16,515 bases of DNA, taken from contig JBDRNO010000065.1 of assembly GCA_043811005.1 (NCBI GenBank), positions 1 to 16,515 of the forward strand. Reading direction: 5' to 3'. Under the pieces are notes generated by a model, which made no database searches, was not told the origin of the DNA, and saw only the letters and a list, made by a program, of their open reading frames with translations. Origin of the DNA: JBDRNO01 sp043811005. GTDB lineage: Bacteria > Bacteroidota > Bacteroidia > NORP154. Position numbers and translations under genes: made by a program. Numbering within the stretch: the stretch's first letter is position 1; each line of letters starts with the position of its first letter. Shown here in pieces: positions 6,260 to 13,200 of this stretch.

Positions 6260-8554
6260 CTAAGTGACCAGCTCCTCCTCTCCCATAGTAAGCTTAATTG
6301 CCGAGCACGGGCATTCTATGAAGCAAATGCCGCAGCCCTTGCAATAGTCATAATCAATTCTCAGGCGGTTTTCTTCGTCAACGTTGATTGAGGCATCAGG
6401 GCAGTAGTTAAAGCAGTTTCCGCAGTTATAACATTCACCGCAGTGCAGGCACCTTTGCGCTTCGTCAATGGTTTCTTTACCGGTTAATCCCTGGATGACT
6501 TCGTTAAAATCACCGTACAAGCCGGTAATTTCGGTTTTCGGATTGTTATGGCGCGGAGTACGAATATAATAAACGTAATTTATGTCTTTAGCTGAAACAA
6601 TAACTTTATCCTTTGCCTTGGGGGTATACATTTCACCTTCCAGGTATGCAACAACCTCCCTTGCTGCCTCGTTCCCGCTGCCGATCGCCTCGGTAACGGT
6701 ACCTCCCCAAGCCATATCACCGCTGCAAAATACCGGTGTTCCGGATTGATATTCAATTTTTCCCTGGCGTGTTTCAATTTCTTTGCCTTCAAATACAAAA
6801 TCATCATACCACTGCCCTACCGATTTAATCATTTTATCAACTTCAATGGCTGTTTCCGAACCTTTTACAGGAACAGGCCTTCTCCTGCCAGACTCATCCG
6901 GCTCACCCAGTTCCATCTTTATCATAGTTACTTCCAGTTGCCCGTTCCCCTGCCTTTCAAGCCCTACCGGTGCGGTTAAAAATTCAATCTCTATTCCCTC
7001 TGCCCGGGCTTCTTCTATTTCATGCGGAATAGCAGGCATCTCATTTTCTGTTCTCCTGTAATATATTTTAGAGACGCCTCCCAATCTAAGGATTGTCCGT
7101 GCAACATCAATAGCAGTATTTCCCCCGCCTATTATCGCCACCTTATCACCCTTTTTAATGCCATGCTTATTACCGTTGATCTTAAAATCATGCAGGAATT
7201 CCAATCCCTCCAATGCCATATCCTCATTCGGTATCCTCATCCTGCTTCCAATATGCGAACCGGCAGCAACAATGATAGCCGAATAGTCCTTTTCTATTTC
7301 CCTGATGTTAACTTTCTTGTTCAAAATGATCTCAACCCCTTGCCTTTCTATCATCCTGATCTCTTTATCAAGAACATACTCAGGCAGCCGGAATTCGGGG
7401 ATCCCCACTCTCATCATACCACCGGCTTTAGGGAGAGCTTCAAACACTGTTGTTTTGAATCCCAATTCAGTCAACCTCAGGGCAGCGGTCAGTCCTGCCG
7501 GCCCTGAACCAATTACAGCGATCTTTTCATTATGCTTTACCTTAAATGGCTTTACATTTTCACTAATACCATGATCGCCAAGGAAACGCTCTATAGCACC
7601 GATATTCAAATTTTCGTCAAATTCAATCCTGTTGCAATTCTGCTGGCAGAAGTGGGGGCAAACTCTCCCGCAAGTGGATGGAAAAGGGTTATACTGGTAT
7701 ATGGTATTGAATGCCTCATCAAATTGTTTTTCAGATGCCTGTTTTATGAACAAACGAACATCTGTCCCGGCAGGGCAATTGCCGGTGCATGGAGCTTGTT
7801 TGGTAACATATTCAGGAGACAGAACCCGCCAGTTCCCGGTCTTGTTAACTGACATGGGCTTGTCCCAAAATGGAACCTTAGGAATTTTCGCCAACAATTC
7901 CAGTTTTTCTTCAACCGGATATCCATCACCTCTTCCATCGGTTGCTGCCACTTCGAGTAATGAAGCAGATATGGCTTCAGTCAAATTATTTGACCCGGGT
8001 TTGTTCTCCAATTCAACAACACTATTAAATGCAATTTGGGCTGCTTCTGCATTTTCTTTTGGCTTAGCCGGCACATTTTCGCTGATAACCTGCTTTGCAA
8101 TCTCAATATCCGCATCCAGTATCCTGATAATAGCTCCCATCATAGCAGCATTTACAATAGGCAGTGATTTGCTGCCAAGTCCCTTATCCAGCGATATCCT
8201 TGTAGCAGGAACAGTGTAAACAAATTCGGCATTATCTTTAAATTCCGCAGGTTCCCTTTCGGTATTCAGCAATATAGTACCGCTTTTTCTCAATCCATCA
8301 AATACTGGTACCTGTCCGATGAGGTTCTCATCGAAAACAACGACAAGGTGAGGTTGATAGATATTGCTCCTGTTAAAAATGTCGCCTTTGGCAATCCTGA
8401 AAAAAGCCATGATTGGAGCACCTGTTCGTTCAACACCGAAAAATGGAAACGCCTGTACCTGGTAATCTCCCAGCCGGCTGTATATCTTTGCAAGTATCTC
8501 AAAGGCAGTTACCATCCCCTGCCCGCCTCTTGCATGTCCTCTGATTTCCAACAT
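6260..8554 (-). CDS. Three-part oxidoreductase: POR gamma subunit, GltD-like NAD(P)H/FAD module and 2[4Fe-4S] ferredoxin
   Basis: A 764-residue fusion. Residues 1-180 are a 2-oxoacid:acceptor oxidoreductase gamma domain (GHARGGQGM at 7-14, FPFFGVERTGAP at 36-47). Residues 250-330 are the iron-sulfur domain of the GltD/dihydropyrimidine dehydrogenase type, with cysteines 256, 260, 295, 299, 303 and 307. Residues 343-640 are the flavin and pyridine-nucleotide region: FAD motif GSGPAGL (349-355), NAD(P) motif GGGNTAIDVAR (476-486) and the final FAD contact C-S-G-D (610-613). Residues 702-752 form a two-cluster ferredoxin: C-x2-C-x2-C-x3-CP at 708-719 and again at 738-749. It should collect electrons from 2-oxoacid oxidation and exchange them with NAD(P)(H) inside one chain, replacing separate gamma, delta and NADPH:ferredoxin oxidoreductase proteins. 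It is the first gene of its operon. The start is supported by the conserved gamma N-terminus. Confidence 0.9.
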   Translation of the reverse strand: MLEIRGHARGGQGMVTAFEILAKIYSRLGDYQVQAFPFFGVERTGAPIMAFFRIAKGDIFNRSNIYQPHLVVVFDENLIGQVPVFDGLRKSGTILLNTEREPAEFKDNAEFVYTVPATRISLDKGLGSKSLPIVNAAMMGAIIRILDADIEIAKQVISENVPAKPKENAEAAQIAFNSVVELENKPGSNNLTEAISASLLEVAATDGRGDGYPVEEKLELLAKIPKVPFWDKPMSVNKTGNWRVLSPEYVTKQAPCTGNCPAGTDVRLFIKQASEKQFDEAFNTIYQYNPFPSTCGRVCPHFCQQNCNRIEFDENLNIGAIERFLGDHGISENVKPFKVKHNEKIAVIGSGPAGLTAALRLTELGFKTTVFEALPKAGGMMRVGIPEFRLPEYVLDKEIRMIERQGVEIILNKKVNIREIEKDYSAIIVAAGSHIGSRMRIPNEDMALEGLEFLHDFKINGNKHGIKKGDKVAIIGGGNTAIDVARTILRLGGVSKIYYRRTENEMPAIPHEIEEARAEGIEIEFLTAPVGLERQGNGQLEVTMIKMELGEPDESGRRRPVPVKGSETAIEVDKMIKSVGQWYDDFVFEGKEIETRQGKIEYQSGTPVFCSGDMAWGGTVTEAIGSGNEAAREVVAYLEGEMYTPKAKDKVIVSAKDINYVYYIRTPRHNNPKTEITGLYGDFNEVIQGLTGKETIDEAQRCLHCGECYNCGNCFNYCPDASINVDEENRLRIDYDYCKGCGICFIECPCSAIKLTMGEEELVT

Positions 8555-8596
8555 TATGTTTATGAATATTTATTATAAATAATCAGTATAATTGAA

Positions 8597-8656
8597 GTTA
8601 ATATGGAAACTGTTAAAAACGGTTAACATCAGTTAATATTGGTTAATATCGGTTAC
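8597..8656. repeat. Helically phased GTTA array, plus orientation
   Basis: GTTA occurs at 8597, 8612, 8622, 8632, 8642 and 8652; the last five are exactly 10 bp apart. Individual units read GGTTAACATC, AGTTAATATT and GGTTAATATC. Ten-bp spacing puts every unit on the same face of the helix. It lies about 45 bp upstream of the start of the oxidoreductase operon, where no TAnnTTTG promoter is visible. It may be an operator array; this is an inference. The 305-bp gap 8555-8859 also holds a small hairpin (TTTCATT 8659-8665 with AATGAAA 8674-8680) and the opposed array at 8741-8780. Confidence 0.7.
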
Positions 8657-8740
8657 TTTTTCATTTACTTAGTAATGAAAAAAAAGGAAAATATTACATA
8701 AAAGTATGTTTTTGTTATAAAGCAGGACATAAAGCAACCG

Positions 8741-8780
8741 TTGTTAACTGTTATTAACTATTATTAACTGTTATTAACCA
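8741..8780. repeat. Helically phased TTAAC array, opposite orientation
   Basis: TTAAC occurs at 8744, 8754, 8764 and 8774, again exactly 10 bp apart, in blocks such as TTATTAACTG. The units are the reverse complement type of those in 8597-8656, so the two arrays face each other across about 85 bp and could pair as an imperfect hairpin. Confidence 0.7.
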
Positions 8781-8859
8781 ATAATAAAATTATTTAATAG
8801 AATATCCAAAGTAATTAGTTACCAATTTTTTTTTGAAATTAAACGGGTAAATATAAATA

Positions 8860-9120
8860 TTATAGTCTTAATATAATTGAAAAATTAGACGAAATAAAAT
8901 CCCTGCTCTTGATTTTTATCAGGGTTAGCATTTGCCAGTCCTTAACAGGATGACCTGTAAACCTGTCCGAAACAAATGCTACATCTATGTCTGAATATCT
9001 GCGAATATTGCCATTTACCACAGAACCAAACAAAATAACCTTGTTGAATGTAATATCATTTTCCTGGCAACACTTTACAAAAGCTATTATCTTTTTTAAC
9101 GCAGTTTTTCTGTTAAGCAT
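8860..9120 (-). CDS. MNT-type nucleotidyltransferase, short and possibly truncated at its C-terminus
   Basis: I chose the ATG at 9120 (86 residues, MLNRKTALKK); a TTG at 9132 would add four residues. The core motif of minimal nucleotidyltransferases is clear: LFGS (30-33) followed by SDIDVAF (43-49), with Gly32, Ser33, Asp44 and Asp46 as the nucleotide- and metal-binding residues. Relatives of this size usually run on after a D-x-x-L-L-T-x-x-K-I-K-x-R-D stretch into an acidic E-I-E-x-H segment that supplies the third carboxylate. Here the chain leaves that pattern after KIKSRDF and stops 12 residues later, so catalysis may be lost. Family members often act as antitoxins to HEPN toxins by adding AMP; no HEPN gene is present. 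It follows the ParE-type toxin gene by 18 nt in the same operon. Confidence 0.75.
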   Translation of the reverse strand: MLNRKTALKKIIAFVKCCQENDITFNKVILFGSVVNGNIRRYSDIDVAFVSDRFTGHPVKDWQMLTLIKIKSRDFISSNFSIILRL

Positions 9121-9138
9121 GCATCTATGCAAAAATAA

Positions 9139-9438
9139 TTAATAAATAGCCCTTCCGTGAACTACATTATAAATAACCAGTTTATCACCGGACACTTCAT
9201 AAATAAAGATGTAATTTTTATATGGCGCACATCTAAGATTCCTCTTTCTGAATTTTTCATGTCTGCTTATAGGATATTTTTCAGGAAAAACTACAAGGGA
9301 GTTCCCAAAATTATAAAGCTCATTATAGAATTGAATAGCTGTGTCCGGATAACCCTTTTGGGCAATATAAAGCATAATCTCAAAAATATGCCTGTCAGCA
9401 CGCGGTTTATATATTACTTTAAGTTTTTTTGTTGCCAC
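9139..9438 (-). CDS. ParE/RelE-superfamily toxin
   Basis: A 99-residue basic protein with the layout of ParE/RelE toxins: an early Y-K-P-R-A-D-R-H-I-F-E-I helix, a P-D-T-A-I-Q-F-Y-N-E-L helix, FPEKYPISRH, then K-R-N-L-R-C-A-P-Y-K-N-Y-I-F-I-Y-E-V and a final V-I-Y-N-V-V-H-G-R. The last strands and H-G-R end are typical. Members block gyrase (ParE) or cut ribosome-bound mRNA (RelE); which applies here cannot be told. The start is GTG at 9438, within the last 25 nt of the antitoxin gene, which implies translational coupling. No ATG lies nearby that would keep the first helix. Confidence 0.85.
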   Translation of the reverse strand: MATKKLKVIYKPRADRHIFEIMLYIAQKGYPDTAIQFYNELYNFGNSLVVFPEKYPISRHEKFRKRNLRCAPYKNYIFIYEVSGDKLVIYNVVHGRAIY

Positions 9439-9710
9439 TCTTTAAACTTTTTCAGGTTCTTTGTACGAGAAACTTCAGATGGAATTCCTTTACCTTTTTC
9501 ACATTCAGTAAGCATTTGCTCAATTTCTTCATCGGTAGCAGGACGGGAAGGATTGATCCAGTTGTATTCTTCTGCAGGTTCTTGTACAGTTTCTATCTTA
9601 TCCCCTTTCTTCTCTATAACCACCGTTCTTACCAATTTGTGGTTCTTTAAAAACGAAGCTAAAAATTTGGCACTGGCAGCATTGTCTGTTTCAATAGTTA
9701 ATCTGGTCAT
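9414..9710 (-). CDS. Antitoxin partner of the ParE/RelE-type toxin
   Basis: A 98-residue protein placed first in the toxin-antitoxin operon. The N-terminus (MTRLTIETDNAASAKFLASF) looks like the short beta-strand and helix of Bacteroidetes antitoxins of this class. The middle carries an acidic TDEEIEQMLTECEKGKGIP segment and the tail is lysine-rich. Antitoxins bind the toxin with the C-terminal part and usually bind their own promoter with the N-terminal part; I infer both from position and size and do not recognise a named family. The 3' end overlaps the toxin start by 25 nt. A TAnnTTTG element lies 25 bp upstream of the ATG. Confidence 0.7.
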   Translation of the reverse strand: MTRLTIETDNAASAKFLASFLKNHKLVRTVVIEKKGDKIETVQEPAEEYNWINPSRPATDEEIEQMLTECEKGKGIPSEVSRTKNLKKFKEWQQKNLK

Positions 9711-9735
9711 GATCGTTATATTTTTATTTATGATG

Positions 9736-9743
9736 CAAATTTA
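9736..9743 (-). promoter_or_regulatory. -7 promoter element of the toxin-antitoxin operon
   Basis: Read on the minus strand, TAAATTTG matches TAnnTTTG exactly and lies 25 nt upstream of the antitoxin ATG at 9710. I found no convincing -33 element at normal spacing. Confidence 0.5.
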
Positions 9744-9899
9744 ATAAAATAATTATTCAATGGAAAATTGACAGTTTGAATTCTCAATATAAAACAAAAT
9801 CAATCATTCAATCACACACATCCCGGTTTTTCGCACCTAACTTACCTATACATTTTTTTGTATTCGCTTCAATTTAACTTCTAAAATCCCCTTTTTTCA

Positions 9900-9907
9900 T
9901 ATCTTCG
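9900..9907 (+). promoter_or_regulatory. Putative -7 element upstream of the transporter-NTPase gene
   Basis: TATCTTCG fits TAnnTTYG. If used for the gene at 10291, the mRNA would have a leader of about 380 nt holding all four palindromes. No clear TTTG stands at -33. No nearer promoter match was found. Confidence 0.35.
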
Positions 9908-9974
9908 CAGTTTAAGTGAAAAAGCACCTCCTGACTTTTAGCGTAAGTTTTAATAAAGCAGACTAATTGACTAA

Positions 9975-9994
9975 CTCCGCCATTTATGGCGGAG
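9975..9994. repeat. Palindromic repeat (CTCCGCCAT stem)
   Basis: CTCCGCCAT (9975-9983) and ATGGCGGAG (9986-9994) are perfect 9-bp inverted arms around two T residues. It is the first of four palindromes in this intergenic region. Confidence 0.65.
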
Positions 9995-10018
9995 ATAAAC
10001 AGGGTAATCCAATTCTTT

Positions 10019-10055
10019 GGGCTTCAGCCTGAGTTCAGCCGAACGGCTTTAGCCC
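10019..10055. repeat. Nested palindromic repeat (GGGCT...AGCCC)
   Basis: Outer arms GGGCTTCAGCC (10019-10029) and GGCTTTAGCCC (10045-10055) pair with two mismatches. Within this lies an inner perfect hairpin AGCCG-AA-CGGCT (10037-10048), which uses part of the right arm, so the two folds exclude each other. From memory, GGGCTTTAGCCC-type elements are dispersed in environmental Bacteroidetes. Confidence 0.6.
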
Positions 10056-10151
10056 TTCAACTGTTCAACTTTTTAAAGAAAAATAGAAAATGGATTATTA
10101 TTAACAGGGAAAGTGTAGTAAATTGAATAGAAAACGGCAGGTAATATATAA

Positions 10152-10163
10152 GGGCTAAAGCCC
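10152..10163. repeat. Short hairpin GGGCT-AA-AGCCC
   Basis: A perfect 5-bp stem with a 2-nt loop. Its sequence repeats the outer arm of the element at 10019-10055, so it may be a fragment of the same repeat type in inverse orientation. Confidence 0.5.
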
Positions 10164-10185
10164 AATTATAGAAGGTTGTTATAAC

Positions 10186-10211
10186 CCCCGTCCGCCAGCT
10201 GGCGGACGGGG
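10186..10211. repeat. Perfect 26-bp palindrome
   Basis: CCCCGTCCGCCAG (10186-10198) is followed directly by its exact reverse complement (10199-10211) with no loop. It is GC-rich in an AT-rich region. In the mRNA of the downstream gene it would form a very stable hairpin about 80 nt before the start codon. The core CCGCCAGCTGGCGG is one I remember as a frequent dispersed sequence in this phylum. Confidence 0.75.
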
Positions 10212-10290
10212 TTAGTCATAATAAAAATGCTCTCTTTATTAGGGATCAACTATAAATCTCTAACCTCGAACACACGTTAAATTACAAACC

Positions 10291-13200
10291 ATGATCCAAC
10301 CCAAAAAGTTCGGAACATTTGCAGGGGTGTTCACACCTTCGATCCTGACTATCCTGGGCGTGATAATGTACATGCGCATGGGATGGGTTGTCGGAGAGTC
10401 TGGTCTTACCGGGGCTCTCATAATTATTATGATCGCCCATGTTATTTCTGTTTCAACAGGCCTCAGCATATCATCAATAGCAACCGACAAAAAGATCAAA
10501 ACCGGGGGTATTTACTATATGCTTTCGCGCAGCCTGGGTTTACCCATGGGTGGGGCTATTGGCATTACGATATTTGTTGGAACGGCACTTAGCATTTCAT
10601 TATATGTTGTCGGTTTTTGCGAGAACTTTATCGGGATTGACCCCATCAGGGAATTTCTCGGGCTGAGCGCTTCCATTAATGATTTCCGCATAGTCGGTAC
10701 GGTTGTAATTATCTTACTTGTCATTCTCGCTTTTATAAGCACTTCCCTCGCTATCAAGACACAGTTCATTATTCTTGCTGCCATTGCTCTATCGCTGATA
10801 TCAATATTTATCGGATTTTTCTTAAATACCGAATTTGTTCCGGTTAATGTTGCCATACAGCCGGTAAAAGACGCACTGCCCCTTGAAGTTGTGTTTGCGA
10901 TCTTTTTCCCGGCAGTAACAGGTTTTACGGCAGGCGTAGCCATGTCGGGCGATCTGAAGGACCCCAAAAAAGCTATTCCCACCGGTACCATGGCTGCCAT
11001 TGGCATCGGTTTATTAATTTATACGGGATTGGCTATCGGGTTTGCATATTTCGTCAACCGTGACCTTTTAATTAATGATAATAACTTCCTGATGAAGATT
11101 GCCTGGTCCTCGCCTTTGTTAATAGCAGGGATATGGGGCGCTACTTTGTCATCAGCGCTCGGTGGCATTTTAGGCGGGCCGAGAATATTGCAGGCAATTT
11201 CCAAAGATAAGATCACTCCAAAACTACTCGCCAAAGGGTACGGACAAAATAATGAGCCCCGCAACGCTTTGATCTTTACATTCCTCATTGCCGAGGCAGG
11301 TATCTTAATTGGCGATCTGAATATTATTGCAAGGGTAGTTTCTATGTTTTACCTGGCTGCTTATGGATTTATTAACCTTGCTTATGCCCTGGAAAAGTGG
11401 GCTAGCTCTGATTTCAGGCCGAGCTTTAATATCTCAAAATTTATCGGGATAATAGGTTTTTTCGCCTGCTTCGCTGTAATGTTCAAGCTTGATACACTTG
11501 CAATGATCGCTGCTTTTATGATCATCTGCGGTATTTACCTGTATTTAAGAAAAAAAGAGCTACAACTCGATTTTGGGGATGTATGGCAAAGTGTGTGGTC
11601 GTCCATCATTCGAACCACCTTGCATGAAATGGATCGAAAAGAGATGGAAGAACGTAACTGGCGCCCCAATATTATTCTTTTCAGCGGAGGGACCAATGTA
11701 AGGCCGTATTTGATTGAATTCGGCAAATACCTGGTCGGCAAGCTCGGCTTTTTATCAAATTTTGACCTTATCGAAAACAAATCTGCAAATGTTCTTTTCC
11801 CAAAACATAAACAATCCATATCAAGAGAAACAGAAAGCTTCAAAGGGGTATTTACCAGGAAGCTGTCCTGCAGGGATATATATGAAGGTATTGAAATGAT
11901 CGCCCGTACTTACGGATTTGCAGGAATAGAGCCGAATACGGCTTTCCTCGGATGGTTGCGGCAAAGTAAAGAGCCGGAAAGATTTATTAAAATGATAAAG
12001 ACCATAACCGACCTTGACCTGAACCTAATGATTATGAATTATAATAATGAAAAAGGATTCGGAAAAAAGAAACTGGTTGATATCTGGTGGAATGGGGCAA
12101 GTAACAATTGTAACCTGGCTCTGTCTCTTATGAAATTTATCTGGTTATCCGATGATTGGAGAGAAGCTAAAGTACGCCTTTTGATAGTTAACCCGGTTAA
12201 TGATGAAAGTGATAAAATCCATAAGGATACGAACAGGATCCTTGAAAATTTACGCGTTGATGCAGAGGTCAGGGTAATAAACAATCAAATTGAACAAAAA
12301 CCTTTGTACGAGATAATACGGGTTGAATCAATTAATACCGATCTCACATTCCTGGGAATACCCGAAATTCAACAAGGCAGGGAAAAAGAGTCTGTTGATA
12401 ATGCCAATAAGTTAATTCAAAACATCGGGACGGTTATCCTGATAAAAGCATCCTCATACTTCAAGGAATTACAAATTGGCGTTAAACAAAAATTGATCGC
12501 GAAAAAAGAGCAACTCCCTGATGGTATTGATCTGATAATAAAAGCAAAAATGACCATACCTGAAATATCCCTTCCGGAAAAAGAGATCACAGCCAACCAG
12601 GTTAAATCATTATCAGGCAACATCACTATGCTTGTGGAAAATTATTATCAAAATCATATTTCAGGGATCATTCAGCTAAATAATGATCTGACACATTCCA
12701 TACGCCAGTTAGCGGACAAAAGCTTTGCAAACATCGAAAAGATCGCGTTCAGGGAAGATACCGTAAATCAATGGAAATTAATATCAGATATACAAACCAA
12801 TTTCCTGGTTCGCTCAAGAAAAATAATAGAAGAATTCCATGGTGAAATATTGGAAATCCAGAAAGATAAATTATTACAAGCCATCACGAACTTTTTGAAT
12901 GACCTGGATGACAAAATCAAGAGTACACCAAAACAGGTTATTGTTCATTACGATTTAAACGATTTAAAACCGGAGAAGAATGACAATATCTCAATAAGAA
13001 GGTCGAAATTTTATAAACGGCTTAAGATAAAAATAACTCCGGGAAAAAGCTCCGTTAAATATATAATCCATTATAAGCGGCTTATTTCTTCATATTTACC
13101 CGTAGAAGTACCGCGGTCTTTGAATGAAATTCTTGATGACTGGGGATTATTTAATCTGCAATATATCATTGAGTTACAAAGATCACTAAATTCAGTAAGG

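Larger units (their letters stand above)
9744..10290. other. 547-bp intergenic region rich in palindromes, between divergent genes
   Basis: No protein gene is supported here. The region separates the toxin-antitoxin operon (minus) from the transporter-NTPase gene (plus). It contains a TAnnTTCG promoter-like site at 9900-9907 and four palindromic elements between 9975 and 10211, listed separately. The rest is AT-rich with no recognisable feature. Confidence 0.7.

Noticed and set aside
7632..8219. Plus-strand open frame of 195 codons
   Set aside because: It is antisense to the gamma and iron-sulfur domains of the oxidoreductase fusion, which are clearly real.
8597..8780. CRISPR-like array
   Set aside because: The units are about 10 bp with no unique spacers of CRISPR size, and no cas gene is present.
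9157..9744. Plus-strand open frame of 195 codons
   Set aside because: It is antisense to the overlapping toxin and antitoxin genes, whose minus-strand products have family features.
9986..10126. Open frame of 46 codons starting MAEINRVIQFFGLQPE
   Set aside because: It starts inside one palindrome and runs through another; its sequence is a translation of dispersed repeats and shows no protein family.
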